Shown: positions 52,515 to 61,542 of the stretch, one piece after another
Position numbering within the stretch: position 1 is the first letter of the stretch
Layout: each line of letters starts with the position of its first letter
From: Flavihumibacter profundi
Lineage (GTDB): Bacteria > Bacteroidota > Bacteroidia > Chitinophagales > Chitinophagaceae
Reading direction: 5' to 3'
Assembly (NCBI RefSeq): GCF_020076305.1
Contig: NZ_JAIQXE010000001.1
Coordinates: forward strand, 62,001 to 126,000
Length of the DNA: 64,000 bases
Notes under the pieces: generated by a model
Databases searched by the model: none
What the model was told of the DNA's origin: nothing
The model's input: the letters and a program-made list of their open reading frames with translations, nothing else
Position numbers and translations under genes: made by a program

Positions 52515-55500
52515 ATGGCTATCAAAAAAGAAAATCGTCCCAAGTTCAACTTCTCCAAAATTACGATTGGACTGGCATCACCTGATTCGATCCTGGAAAA
52601 GAGTTATGGTGAAGTGTTGAAGCCTGAAACCATTAACTACCGGACCTACAAACCCGAGCGCGACGGTCTTTTCTGTGAAAGGATCTTCGGACCGGTGAAG
52701 GATTACGAGTGCGCCTGTGGAAAGTACAAGCGTATCCGTTATAAAGGTATCGTGTGCGACCGTTGTGGTGTAGAGGTTACCGAAAAGAAAGTTCGCCGTG
52801 AGCGCATGGGCCACATTAAACTGGTGGTACCTGTTGTGCACATCTGGTATTTCAAGAGCTTGCCGAATAAAATCGGTTACCTGCTGGGCATGAGTTCCAA
52901 GAAACTCGAAAGCATTGTTTATTACGAAAGATTTGTTGTGATCCAGCCAGGTATCCGTACCGATAAGGGTCAGAATGTGGGTGACCTGTTGACTGAAGAA
53001 GAATACCTCGATATATTAGAAACCCTGCCAAAAGATAACCAGTACCTGCCGGATGAAGATCCGAACAAGTTCATGGCGAAAATGGGTGCAGAAGCGGTGC
53101 ATGACCTCCTGCAGAGAATTGACCTGGACCAGTTGAGTTATGACCTGCGTAATGCAGCAGCAACAGAAACTTCACAACAACGCAAAGCAGATGCCCTTAA
53201 GCGTTTGAGCGTAGTGGAAGCTTTCCGTGATGCCAATAGCAGAATTACCAACCGTCCCGAATGGATGGTGATGCAATATATTCCTGTCATTCCACCTGAA
53301 TTGCGCCCGCTCGTTCCATTGGATGGTGGCCGTTTCGCATCTTCTGACCTGAACGATCTTTATCGTCGCGTGATCATCCGGAACAACCGCTTGAAGCGTT
53401 TGCTCGAGATCAAAGCGCCGGAAGTGATTTTGCGTAACGAAAAGCGTATGCTGCAGGAAGCGATTGACTCCCTGTTTGATAACAGCCGTAAATCCAACGC
53501 GGTGAAAGCCGAAGGCGGACGTGCGTTGAAGTCATTGTCAGATGTACTGAAAGGTAAACAAGGTCGTTTCCGCCAGAACCTGTTGGGTAAACGTGTTGAC
53601 TATTCCGGTCGTTCTGTAATCGTAGTTGGTCCGGAATTGAAAATGCACGAGTGCGGATTGCCGAAAGACATGGCTGCTGAACTCTTCAAACCGTTTATTA
53701 TCCGTAAACTGATTGAAAGAGGCATTGTTAAAACTGTAAAGAGTGCCCGTAAACTGGTTGATAAAAAAGAACCGGTGATCTGGGATATTCTCGAAAATAT
53801 ATTGAAAGGACACCCTGTAATGCTGAACCGTGCCCCAACACTGCACCGTTTGTCCATCCAGGCCTTCCAGCCAAAACTGATTGAAGGAAAAGCCATCCAG
53901 CTGCACCCGCTCGTAACCACCGCCTTTAACGCGGATTTCGATGGTGACCAGATGGCGGTTCACGTTCCGTTGAGTAACGCGGCCGTACTGGAAGCCCAGT
54001 TGCTGATGCTTTCTTCACATAACATACTGAACCCGCAGAACGGTACCCCAATTACCCTGCCTTCACAGGACATGGTGCTTGGCCTGTACTACATCACTAA
54101 AGGAAAGAAAACAACCGCCACTGAGAAAGTTCGCGGTGAAGGCATGTCCTTCTATTCTCCTGAAGAAGTGATTATCGCGTTGAATGAAGACAGGATCGAC
54201 CTGCATGCGAACATCAAGGTGAGAACCAATGTCCGCATCAATGGTGCGCTTGAAAAGAAACTGATCGAAACCACAGTTGGTCGTGTATTGTTCAACCAGC
54301 ATGTACCTGCAGAAGTTGGATTTGTGAATGCCCTGCTGACCAAGAAAAGCCTTCGGGAAATCATTGGAGATATCATTAAGATCACCAACGTTCCGAAAAC
54401 CGCTAAATTCCTGGATGATATCAAAACCCTCGGATTCCGCATGGCCTTCAGGGGTGGATTATCATTCAACCCGCAGGATCTGATCATTCCGCACGTAAAG
54501 GAAGAATTGCTGGAACAGGCAAAAACTGAAGTAGACGAAGTTTGGGACAACTATAACATGGGTCTCATTACCAATAACGAACGTTACAACCAGATTGTAG
54601 ACATCTGGTCAAGGGTTGATACCCGTATCACGGAGACCCTTATCCGCGAAATGCAGAATGACAAACAGGGCTTTAACTCTGTATTCATGATGCTCGATTC
54701 AGGGGCCCGTGGTTCTAAGCAGCAGGTAAAACAGCTGGCTGGTATCAGGGGTCTGATGGCCAAGCCGCGTAAAAGTGGTTCAACCGGTTCAGAGATCATT
54801 GAAAACCCGATCCTGTCAAACTTTAAAGGAGGATTGAACGTATTGGATTACTTCATCTCTACGCACGGTGCGCGTAAAGGTCTGGCTGATACCGCCCTTA
54901 AAACAGCGGATGCCGGTTACCTCACCCGCCGTCTTGTAGACGTATCCCAGGATGTGGTGATTTCAGAAGAAGATTGCGGAACCCTGCGCGGTATCGCTAC
55001 TTCTGCCCTGAAGGACAATGAAGACGTTATTGAACCACTCAAAGACCGTATTGAAGGAAGAAATTCCCTGCACAATATTTATGATCCGCTGACCGATGAG
55101 CTGATTGTTACTGCGGGTGAGGAAATCACAGCAGATACTGCCCAGCGCATTGAAGATTCAGGTATTGAGTTCGTTGAAATCCGTTCAGTACTTACCTGTG
55201 AAAGTAAACGTGGTGTGTGTGTGAAATGTTACGGTAAAAACCTGGCAACAGGCTATACCGCACAGAATGGAGATGCAGTTGGTATCATCGCCGCACAAAG
55301 TATTGGTGAACCTGGTACACAGTTGACCCTGCGTACCTTCCACGTGGGTGGTGTTGCGGGTTCTGCATCAGTAGAATCAAGCCTGCTGGCCAAGTTCGAC
55401 GGAACCATCCAGTTCGATGGTCTGCGTACTACAACCACAGAAAATGCCGACGGCGAGAAAGTACAGGTGGTTATCGGTCGTACCGGTGAGATCCGTAACA

Positions 55501-56804
55501 TGGACGTCGCCAACGATCGTTTGCTGAACGTGGTGAACATTCCTTATGGTGCTACGCTGACTGTAAAAGACGGCCAGAAAGTGAAAAAAGGGGATGTGAT
55601 CTGCACATGGGATCCGTATAACAACGTAATCATTGCAGAGATCGCCGGTTCAATTAAACTGGATAACGTAATTGACGGTATCACTTACCGTGAAGAGGCC
55701 GATGAGCAAACCGGTCACCGCGAGAAAGTGGTTATTGAAACAAAAGACAAAACCAAAATTCCTTCAATCATCGTAGAAGGAAAAGAGATCAAGCATTATA
55801 ACCTTCCCGTAGGTTCACATATCATCATGGAAGAAGGTGAGGTAGTGAAAGCCGGACAGGTAGTTGTGAAGATCCCACGTGTTCTCGGAAAACTCCGCGA
55901 TATCACGGGAGGTCTGCCAAGGGTAACTGAATTGTTCGAAGCACGTAACCCGGGTAACCCTGCCATCGTTTCAGAAATTGATGGTGTGGTAGCATTTGGT
56001 GCAATCAAAAGAGGTAACCGTGAAATCATTGTGGAAGCACGTGATGGCGTAACCAAGAAATACCTTGTACCATTAACACGCCAGATCCTTGCACAGGATG
56101 GTGACTTCGTAAAAGCCGGTGTGGCACTTTCCGATGGACAAATTGCGCCAAGCGATATCCTGTCTATTAAAGGACCATTTGCTGTGCAGGAATATGTTGT
56201 GAATGAAATCCAGGAGGTTTACCGTTTGCAGGGTGTGCGTATCAATGATAAGCACATTGAAGTGATCGTTCGCCAGATGATGAAGAAAGTATCTATCGTT
56301 GATCCGGGTGATACCAAATTCCTGGAAGATGATACTGTAGATAAGTTCGACTTTATTGAAGAGAACGATTGGATATACGACAAGAAGGTTGTAACTGATC
56401 CAGGTGAAAGCGGAAAAATGCGTGCTGGACAAATTGTTAGCCTGCGTGACCTGCGTGAGGAAAATTCCATTTTGCGTCGTTCAGATAAGAAACTGGTGGA
56501 ATACCGTGATGCACAACCTGCTACTTCGCATCCGTTGTTGCTGGGTATTACCAAAGCTTCCCTGGGTGTACAAAGCTGGATATCTGCCGCATCCTTCCAG
56601 GAAACTACAAAGGTGTTGAGTACAGCTGCCATCAATGGTAAAACCGATGATATGATGGGCTTGAAAGAGAACGTTATCACTGGTCACCAGATCCCGGCCG
56701 GTACCGGTTTGCGTGAATTTGAAAACATGATCGTAGGTAGCAAGGAAGAATATGAGCTGTTGCAGACTACCCGCGAAGCCATGAACTTCGACGAAGAAGA
56801 ATAA
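52515..56804 (+). CDS. rpoC: DNA-directed RNA polymerase subunit beta'
   Basis: The 1429-residue beta' subunit of RNA polymerase is complete. The active-site Mg motif NADFDGD is at residues 472-478 (Asp474, Asp476, Asp478). The N-terminal zinc ribbon [19 protein letters not shown] is near residues 65-90, the second zinc site is CGTLRG with [11 protein letters not shown] around residues 820-910, and the trigger-loop and bridge-helix region includes [20 protein letters not shown] and [11 protein letters not shown]. Length is normal for Bacteroidota. In nearly all bacteria rpoC follows rpoB directly. Here the gene upstream is a ClC channel, 237 bp away, and rpoB is not in the window. Confidence 0.99.
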   Translation: MAIKKENRPKFNFSKITIGLASPDSILEKSYGEVLKPETINYRTYKPERDGLFCERIFGPVKDYECACGKYKRIRYKGIVCDRCGVEVTEKKVRRERMGHIKLVVPVVHIWYFKSLPNKIGYLLGMSSKKLESIVYYERFVVIQPGIRTDKGQNVGDLLTEEEYLDILETLPKDNQYLPDEDPNKFMAKMGAEAVHDLLQRIDLDQLSYDLRNAAATETSQQRKADALKRLSVVEAFRDANSRITNRPEWMVMQYIPVIPPELRPLVPLDGGRFASSDLNDLYRRVIIRNNRLKRLLEIKAPEVILRNEKRMLQEAIDSLFDNSRKSNAVKAEGGRALKSLSDVLKGKQGRFRQNLLGKRVDYSGRSVIVVGPELKMHECGLPKDMAAELFKPFIIRKLIERGIVKTVKSARKLVDKKEPVIWDILENILKGHPVMLNRAPTLHRLSIQAFQPKLIEGKAIQLHPLVTTAFNADFDGDQMAVHVPLSNAAVLEAQLLMLSSHNILNPQNGTPITLPSQDMVLGLYYITKGKKTTATEKVRGEGMSFYSPEEVIIALNEDRIDLHANIKVRTNVRINGALEKKLIETTVGRVLFNQHVPAEVGFVNALLTKKSLREIIGDIIKITNVPKTAKFLDDIKTLGFRMAFRGGLSFNPQDLIIPHVKEELLEQAKTEVDEVWDNYNMGLITNNERYNQIVDIWSRVDTRITETLIREMQNDKQGFNSVFMMLDSGARGSKQQVKQLAGIRGLMAKPRKSGSTGSEIIENPILSNFKGGLNVLDYFISTHGARKGLADTALKTADAGYLTRRLVDVSQDVVISEEDCGTLRGIATSALKDNEDVIEPLKDRIEGRNSLHNIYDPLTDELIVTAGEEITADTAQRIEDSGIEFVEIRSVLTCESKRGVCVKCYGKNLATGYTAQNGDAVGIIAAQSIGEPGTQLTLRTFHVGGVAGSASVESSLLAKFDGTIQFDGLRTTTTENADGEKVQVVIGRTGEIRNMDVANDRLLNVVNIPYGATLTVKDGQKVKKGDVICTWDPYNNVIIAEIAGSIKLDNVIDGITYREEADEQTGHREKVVIETKDKTKIPSIIVEGKEIKHYNLPVGSHIIMEEGEVVKAGQVVVKIPRVLGKLRDITGGLPRVTELFEARNPGNPAIVSEIDGVVAFGAIKRGNREIIVEARDGVTKKYLVPLTRQILAQDGDFVKAGVALSDGQIAPSDILSIKGPFAVQEYVVNEIQEVYRLQGVRINDKHIEVIVRQMMKKVSIVDPGDTKFLEDDTVDKFDFIEENDWIYDKKVVTDPGESGKMRAGQIVSLRDLREENSILRRSDKKLVEYRDAQPATSHPLLLGITKASLGVQSWISAASFQETTKVLSTAAINGKTDDMMGLKENVITGHQIPAGTGLREFENMIVGSKEEYELLQTTREAMNFDEEE

Positions 56805-56824
56805 GCAAACAACTAAATAGGAAT

Positions 56825-56863
56825 GATGTCTGGCACTTCAAAGGTGTCAGACATCTTTGTTTT
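56825..56863 (+). terminator. Rho-independent terminator of rpoC
   Basis: A 12-bp stem (56825-56836 with 56844-56855, loop of 7 nt) is followed by TTTGTTTT. The one non-Watson-Crick position is G:U in the plus-strand RNA, so pairing is complete in the direction of rpoC. It starts 21 bp after the stop codon. Confidence 0.85.
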
Positions 56864-56909
56864 GCCCCGGTTTTTCACATGAACAGTTAAATTTAAAAAG
56901 AATTCTACC

Positions 56910-56945
56910 GGGTTTACGGCCATTCTCCGTAAACCCCTTAATTTG
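56910..56945 (+). promoter_or_regulatory. Promoter of ompH with an overlapping perfect palindrome
   Basis: TAATTTG (56939-56945) is a short-spacing -7 element ending 20 bp before the ATG. Where the -33 element should lie, a perfect 10-bp inverted repeat occurs (GGGTTTACGG at 56910-56919 and CCGTAAACCC at 56927-56936, 7-bp spacer). There is no U-run behind it, so an operator for a dimeric regulator is more likely than a terminator. Confidence 0.5.
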
Positions 56946-56965
56946 CCATTTACAAATACAATTTC

Positions 56966-57565
56966 ATGAAGCAACTTTCCTTAGTTCTGAGTGTGATAGC
57001 GACCCTGTTGAGCGGATTTTTACTGGTTAAGCAATACAGCAATACCCCTAAAACGGAAACACCTGCTGTAATTAAAACCGGGTCAGCTGCCCCATCAGGC
57101 CAGGAATTCCGTATGGCCTATTTCGATATTGATTCACTCCAGAACAAATACCAGTTTTTCAAAGATGCACTGGCGCAACTGAAAGTAAAAGAAGAGGCCA
57201 TGAACAATGAGCTTTCTTCCCTGGAACGTTCTTACCAGAAAAAAATCAGCGAATGGCAGCAGAAAGGATCTACAATGAGCCAGTCTGAAGCTGATGCGGT
57301 TCAACGGGAGTATGCGCAGATGCAGCAGAACTACCAGCAGCGCCGCCTTACCCTTGAGCAGCAGCTTGAGACCCTTAAAATGGATTATAAAAAGAATATC
57401 AAGAATAAGATTGAAGTATACCTGAAAGATTTCAATAAGGACAATAAGTATGCTTACATTATGTCTTATGAGCCCGAACTGATGTTCTATAAGGATACTG
57501 CTTACAACATTACTAATCAGTTGATCGAGGGATTGAATGCGGCATACCAGAAAAAGGAGAAGTAA
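56966..57565 (+). CDS. OmpH/Skp-family periplasmic chaperone
   Basis: A 199-residue protein. The N-terminal hydrophobic segment (LVLSVIATLLSGFLLVKQY) acts as a signal or anchor, followed by a flexible linker. The mature part has the Skp layout: a strand FRMAYFDIDSLQNKYQFF, long coiled-coil arms (KVKEEAMNNELSSLERSYQKK and YQQRRLTLEQQLETLKMDYK), and a closing strand YAYIMSYEPELMFYKDTAYNIT. It should bind unfolded outer-membrane proteins in the periplasm. It is followed by a terminator within a heptamer-repeat region. Confidence 0.9.
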   Translation: MKQLSLVLSVIATLLSGFLLVKQYSNTPKTETPAVIKTGSAAPSGQEFRMAYFDIDSLQNKYQFFKDALAQLKVKEEAMNNELSSLERSYQKKISEWQQKGSTMSQSEADAVQREYAQMQQNYQQRRLTLEQQLETLKMDYKKNIKNKIEVYLKDFNKDNKYAYIMSYEPELMFYKDTAYNITNQLIEGLNAAYQKKEK

Positions 57566-57570
57566 AGAAG

Positions 57571-57605
57571 GGTGAACGGTAAGCGGTAAGCGGTGAGTCG
57601 TGAAT
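57571..57605 (+). repeat. Heptamer array, left arm (GGTRARN units)
   Basis: Five consecutive 7-bp units: GGTGAAC, GGTAAGC twice, GGTGAGT and CGTGAAT. It begins six bp after the ompH stop codon. The reverse-complement counterpart lies at 57664-57705, with the ompH terminator between them, so both can pair over about 27 bp. Confidence 0.8.
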
Positions 57606-57626
57606 TCTGCAATAATAAGTGTAACA

Positions 57627-57657
57627 AAGCTACCGCTTACCGGTAGCTTTTTCTTTT
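57627..57657 (+). terminator. Rho-independent terminator of ompH
   Basis: A perfect 9-bp stem (AAGCTACCG at 57627-57635 and CGGTAGCTT at 57641-57649, loop CTTAC) runs into TTTTTCTTTT. It is nested between the two heptamer arms. Confidence 0.82.
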
Positions 57658-57663
57658 CCCGCC

Positions 57664-57705
57664 GCTCACCGCTTACCGCTTACCGCTTACCGTTCACCGC
57701 TCACC
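57664..57705 (-). repeat. Heptamer array, right arm
   Basis: Six units on the minus strand: GGTGAGC, GGTGAAC, GGTAAGC three times and GGTGAGC (read outward from 57705). Relative to the left arm it has extra copies of GGTAAGC, as expected from slippage in tandem repeats. It lies 40 bp before the APC permease. Confidence 0.8.
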
Positions 57706-57745
57706 TGTCACATTTTTTCCTATCTTCCCCTTACATAATTACTGT

Positions 57746-59200
57746 ATGAGTCAAACTGGTTCTACTTTTAAGCCCACCCTTGGTTTATTGGATGCTACGA
57801 TGGTAGTGGCAGGTTCTATGATAGGTTCTGGGATATTTATCGTTAGCTCGGATATTACCCGCAACGTTGGCAGCGCAGGCTGGCTAATTTTCGTTTGGTT
57901 ACTTACCGGTTTCATGACCTTAACCGCTGCTTTAAGTTATGGTGAATTAAGTGCTATGTATCCCAGGGCAGGCGGGCAATACGTTTACCTGAAAGAAGCG
58001 TACAATCCACTGATTGGATTTTTATATGGTTGGAGCTTTTTCGCAGTGATTCAAACGGGTACGATTGCAGCAGTAGGGGTGGCCTTTTCTAAGTTCGCTG
58101 CCTACCTTGTTCCTGCACTTAGTGAAAAACATATTTTAATTGACCTTGTATATTTTAAAATCTCTGCAGCACAGTTGGTGTCGATAGTGCTGGTTACCTT
58201 TCTAACCTATATTAATACCCGTGGTGTGAAAGAAGGAAAATTAATTCAGACCACTTTTACACTTGCAAAGTTGCTGGCCTTATTCGGACTGATCATATTC
58301 GGGTTTCTGATAGGTTCAAAAGCCGGTATCTGGAATGCTAACTGGAGTGATGCATGGCATTTTGGGAAACTGGAAAAAACTGAAGGCGGCAGCGATCTCG
58401 TCTTTTTAGGAGAAGCTATAATGAAAACACCGTATGCATCGCAAATCGCTATCATTGGTGCATTGGCAGCCGCGATGGTAGGCTCTGTTTTCAGCAGTGA
58501 TGCATGGAACAACGTTACTTTCATAGCCGGTGAAATTAAAAATCCCGAGCGAAATATCGGCCTTAGCCTTTTCTTCGGCACGCTGATCGTAACTATTATC
58601 TATGTAGCCACAAACCTCATGTACACGGCTGTTTTACCACTTAATGAAATTGCCTTTGCCGAGAACGACCGGGTTGCAGTGGCCGCCTCTCACAATATAT
58701 TCGGTAACGCAGGCACGATCCTGATCGCTATCATGATTATGATTTCAACATTTGGCTGCAACAACGGGCTGATTCTCTCAGGCGCGAGGGTGTATTTTAC
58801 TATGGCAAAAGATGGCCTTTTCTTTAAGGAGGCTGGAAGCCTTAACCGCAATGGTGTTCCTGGAAAGGGACTCTGGATACAATGCCTCTGGGCCTGTATC
58901 CTGTGCCTTAGCGGAAAATATGGTGACCTGCTCGATTATGTTGTTTTTGTTGTACTCATTTTTTATATCCTGACCATTGCCGGAATTTTCAGGTTACGGA
59001 TAAAAAAACCGGAAATACACCGCCCCTATAAAGCATTCGGCTACCCCGTTTTACCTGCAGTTTATATATTCCTGGCTACTTCCATGTGCCTTGCCCTGCT
59101 GGTATCGAAGCCCAGGTTCTCTTCCTTCGGACTGTTAATTGTATTAGTGGGAATCCCATTATATTATATTGCAGTGGCGAACAGGAAGGAGCAGGGGTAA
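57746..59200 (+). CDS. APC-superfamily amino-acid permease
   Basis: A 484-residue inner-membrane transporter with about 12 helices. The N-terminal LLDATMVVAGSMIGSGIFIV contains the unwound TM1 motif GSGIF of the LAT/APC group. It is followed by GELSAMYPRAGGQYVYLKEAYN, then AWNNVTFIAGEIKNPERNIG in the middle and NNGLILSGARVYFTMAKDGLF, all conserved in amino-acid exchangers. It is unlike the permease at 34579-35961. The gene is flanked on both sides by arrays of heptamers. No substrate can be named. Confidence 0.93.
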   Translation: MSQTGSTFKPTLGLLDATMVVAGSMIGSGIFIVSSDITRNVGSAGWLIFVWLLTGFMTLTAALSYGELSAMYPRAGGQYVYLKEAYNPLIGFLYGWSFFAVIQTGTIAAVGVAFSKFAAYLVPALSEKHILIDLVYFKISAAQLVSIVLVTFLTYINTRGVKEGKLIQTTFTLAKLLALFGLIIFGFLIGSKAGIWNANWSDAWHFGKLEKTEGGSDLVFLGEAIMKTPYASQIAIIGALAAAMVGSVFSSDAWNNVTFIAGEIKNPERNIGLSLFFGTLIVTIIYVATNLMYTAVLPLNEIAFAENDRVAVAASHNIFGNAGTILIAIMIMISTFGCNNGLILSGARVYFTMAKDGLFFKEAGSLNRNGVPGKGLWIQCLWACILCLSGKYGDLLDYVVFVVLIFYILTIAGIFRLRIKKPEIHRPYKAFGYPVLPAVYIFLATSMCLALLVSKPRFSSFGLLIVLVGIPLYYIAVANRKEQG

Positions 59201-59242
59201 GTTAATAGTGAATAGTGAATAGTGAATGGTGAATGGTGAATA
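59201..59242 (+). repeat. Heptamer array (GTGAATR units) between the permease and hldA
   Basis: Six consecutive 7-bp units: GTTAATA, GTGAATA, GTGAATA, GTGAATG, GTGAATG, GTGAATA. It starts directly after the permease stop codon and ends 16 bp before the putative -33 element of hldA. The unit is related to, but distinct from, the heptamers at 57571-57705. Confidence 0.85.
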
Positions 59243-59257
59243 GGGCCATAGGAAGAC

Positions 59258-59291
59258 TTTGCGTGACTAAACTTCGGATCAGTTAATTTTG
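59258..59291 (+). promoter_or_regulatory. Promoter of hldA, apparently giving a leaderless transcript
   Basis: TTTG (59258-59261) and TAATTTTG (59284-59291, exact TAnnTTTG) are separated by 22 bases. The start codon begins only four bases after the -7 element, at 59296, near where transcription itself should start. The mRNA would therefore have almost no 5' UTR. Confidence 0.65.
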
Positions 59292-59295
59292 CACA

Positions 59296-60285
59296 ATGAA
59301 TTTTGATCAGTTATTCAAATCTTTTAATGACATAAAAGTTGGTGTAATTGGCGATGTAATGCTCGACACATATTGGTGGGGCCATGTTGACCGCATTTCA
59401 CCAGAAGCACCGGTTCCTGTTGTGGCTCTTGATAAGCGTGAATTACGCATAGGCGGTGCCGGTAACGTTGCCCTGAACCTGGTTGCCCTTGGGGCAAAAG
59501 TGAACATATTCTCTGTAATGGGCGAAGATACGGACGGCCGCACCCTCGACCAACTGCTGACCGATAGCGGTATAGATACTTCTTACATTATCTTCAGCCA
59601 TGAGAGGAAGACCACTAATAAAGTGCGGGTAATTAGCCGCAACCAGCAGATGATGCGGCTCGACAGCGAAACCACCGCCGACCTCAGCAAAACAGTGGAA
59701 GATGCACTGTTTGACAGGATCTGCGATTTTATACAGAAAGAAAAACCCGCTGTACTGATCTTCGAGGATTATAATAAAGGGGTACTCACGGAAACACTTA
59801 TCCGAAGGGTAATAGGTCTCTGTAAGGACAATAATGTCATTACATCAGTTGATCCGAAAAAGAAGAACTTTTTCACCTATACCGGGGTTGATATTTTCAA
59901 ACCCAATTTGAAAGAAGTAAAAGAAGGATTGAATATTGCCCTTGAATCAGTTACCCTGGAGGCGATGAAAGAAGTGCACAATCGGCTTCAAAAGGAACTG
60001 TCGCACCATATTTCCTTCATTACCCTTTCCGAAAAAGGGGTGTTCTACCAAAAAGACGACCAGGCGGCTATTATTCCATCACATATTCGCAATATTGCCG
60101 ACGTAAGCGGAGCTGGTGATACTGTTATTGCAGTTGCGTCGCTGGTGTACGCAGCAACCCGTGATGTTGAACTTTTTTCGCATGTGGCTAATATTGCAGG
60201 TGGGCTCGTTTGCGAAGAAGTAGGCACAGCCGCCATCAATAAAGACTTATTGCTTGCCGAATGTAAAGTTTTGATTCCTTCCTGA
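59296..60285 (+). CDS. hldA: D-glycero-beta-D-manno-heptose-7-phosphate kinase (stand-alone HldE N-terminal domain)
   Basis: A 329-residue PfkB-family cytoplasmic kinase that phosphorylates heptose 7-phosphate at C1, an early step of lipopolysaccharide or glycan heptose synthesis. It starts KVGVIGDVMLDTYWWGHVDRIS, the family-specific entry with PEAPVPVV, then RIGGAGNVALNLVALGAKV. The C-terminal anion-hole motif DVSGAGDTVIA contains the catalytic Asp. In enterobacteria this domain is fused to a nucleotidyltransferase; here only the kinase part is present, and no hldB or gmhA is in the window. The start codon is set by the promoter four bases upstream. Confidence 0.93.
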   Translation: MNFDQLFKSFNDIKVGVIGDVMLDTYWWGHVDRISPEAPVPVVALDKRELRIGGAGNVALNLVALGAKVNIFSVMGEDTDGRTLDQLLTDSGIDTSYIIFSHERKTTNKVRVISRNQQMMRLDSETTADLSKTVEDALFDRICDFIQKEKPAVLIFEDYNKGVLTETLIRRVIGLCKDNNVITSVDPKKKNFFTYTGVDIFKPNLKEVKEGLNIALESVTLEAMKEVHNRLQKELSHHISFITLSEKGVFYQKDDQAAIIPSHIRNIADVSGAGDTVIAVASLVYAATRDVELFSHVANIAGGLVCEEVGTAAINKDLLLAECKVLIPS

Positions 60286-60307
60286 ACAGCTTCTTAATAT
60301 GTTGTAT

Positions 60308-60940
60308 TTACTGGCTGGTTACAACCCGCACCCGGGTATATCCCAATGCTTTCAGGAAGTGCTGCATTACCTGCAGGGATTGTACATCGGCCTTATGTAA
60401 AAGGCCTTTTTCAATTGCCCTGGCTTTCAATTGTTCAATGGCTTTTAACTTCAGGGTATTGACTTCCGCTGGTAACCATATCCCTTCTTCAATAAATGTT
60501 TCAGTGCCTGAAGGATTGGCAGTTACCTGCAAAATTTTTGCAGCCGGCAGGGTCAGCGAAACTGAATCACCGCTGGCAAATACCTGCTGATCGCTCAAGC
60601 CGCCAAGATCCGTACCAACCTGGACAGTCCCTTTAACCACCAGCACAAGGTGGTCCAGGGCCAGTCCGGCAGTAGGCGTAACCAGGTGCAGCAGTTGCCT
60701 GGCAGAACCGACTGGCGCAGGTTTTACAGTGCTGACAACAACCTCGTCAAAAGCCGTTATGGATACCAGTTGGCTGACCTGCCTTATTTCATTGATCAGG
60801 ATTGGGGTCTGGTCAATCAATACTGGTGCGGGTTTGAAAATCATTGATGGCGATGGCAGCCATCCGGCTTTTACAACGAGTACGTATATGCCCAGTACAA
60901 TGAGTATCGCTGCAACGGTATTGATGGTACGTTTAATCAT
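60308..60940 (-). CDS. DUF4230 protein with N-terminal membrane anchor
   Basis: A 210-residue protein with one transmembrane segment at residues 6-27 and a periplasmic DUF4230 domain. The layout is EIRQVSQLVSITAFDEVVVS, LDHLVLVVKGTVQVGTDLGGL, VSLTLPAAKILQVTANPSGTE, ending with a helical tail KAIEQLKARAIEKG and a strand GYTRVRVV. The family has no known function. Its start codon overlaps the stop codon of the upstream DUF4230 gene by 4 bp (ATGA), so the two are translationally coupled and probably form a heteromeric pair. Confidence 0.85.
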   Translation of the reverse strand: MIKRTINTVAAILIVLGIYVLVVKAGWLPSPSMIFKPAPVLIDQTPILINEIRQVSQLVSITAFDEVVVSTVKPAPVGSARQLLHLVTPTAGLALDHLVLVVKGTVQVGTDLGGLSDQQVFASGDSVSLTLPAAKILQVTANPSGTETFIEEGIWLPAEVNTLKLKAIEQLKARAIEKGLLHKADVQSLQVMQHFLKALGYTRVRVVTSQ

Positions 60941-61509
60941 TGTTTAAAGGGATTAGCAGGTTGCTTGCCAAAGCTTATTGTTATTTGATCATAACCCAGC
61001 TTTTTCAAAAAGGCAGTCAGGAATTGACGGACATTTTTTTCAGTAGTAGCATAAATACCGGTTTCAGCAATTGCGCTGGTAATTTGCTTTTCGCCCTGGG
61101 CAAGCAGTGCATCACGTTCAGCATTGTTAAACTGCATCCTGAAAATGCCCACCTCTTCATAAGCCACTTTTATTTTATCGGGTGGAATCGTCATTGATAT
61201 CAGCCTGGGCTCGGGTAATTGCAGGCTGATCTTCTTGCCATCGATGATAACATCCTGCGGACGAACAGATTGCAGGTCTATGCCCGCTTTAATGGTCGCT
61301 TCCACCGATATAAGGATTTTACGATCCCCTATTTTATACCAGGTTTGGTTATCGTTTGCTTTTACAATTTTTGTAATGCTGTATTCAGTAGTGGCGAGTT
61401 CCCCCATTTCGGTAATTGCCAGCACTTGTTGTACCCTTTCCTGCCTGCTTTGGCAGGAAACCGCAAGTACCATCAAAAGCGTGTACCCATAGTGCTTTAT
61501 TTTACCCAT
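60937..61509 (-). CDS. DUF4230 lipoprotein, paralogous to the downstream protein
   Basis: A 190-residue protein with a lipobox (LAVSC, Cys19). The domain has the same order of segments as the downstream protein: LATTEYSITKIVKAND, ISVEATIKAGIDLQSVRPQDV, ISLQLPEPRLISMTIPPDKI and a helical end (ALLAQGEKQITSAIAETG, then FLTAFLKKLGYDQITISF). It thus arose by duplication with one copy kept as lipoprotein and the other as membrane-anchored. It diverges from ispD with only 33 bp between start codons. Confidence 0.85.
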   Translation of the reverse strand: MGKIKHYGYTLLMVLAVSCQSRQERVQQVLAITEMGELATTEYSITKIVKANDNQTWYKIGDRKILISVEATIKAGIDLQSVRPQDVIIDGKKISLQLPEPRLISMTIPPDKIKVAYEEVGIFRMQFNNAERDALLAQGEKQITSAIAETGIYATTEKNVRQFLTAFLKKLGYDQITISFGKQPANPFKQ

Positions 61510-61514
61510 ATTTG

Positions 61515-61537
61515 CAAATTACTGATTTCGTATTTTG
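61515..61537. promoter_or_regulatory. Face-to-face promoters of the DUF4230 pair and ispD
   Basis: Within the 33 bp separating the two start codons, TAATTTG is read leftward (plus 61515-61521) and TATTTTG rightward (61531-61537). Each ends five bases before the start codon it serves. Both have the shortened TAnTTTG form. TTTG at 61511-61514 may be the -33 element of ispD but lies only 16 bases from its -7 element. Confidence 0.5.
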
Positions 61538-61542
61538 AGTGC

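Noticed and set aside
53538-53963. Long antisense frames inside rpoC
   Set aside because: They are shadows caused by the codon bias of a highly expressed gene; none has a motif.
57571-57705. Heptamer arms as a CRISPR array
   Set aside because: Units are 7 bp with no spacers, arms are inverted, and no cas gene is present.
61219-61542. Upstream extension of ispD by 108 codons
   Set aside because: It runs antisense through the DUF4230 gene; IspD normally begins just before the VVVAGGSG loop.
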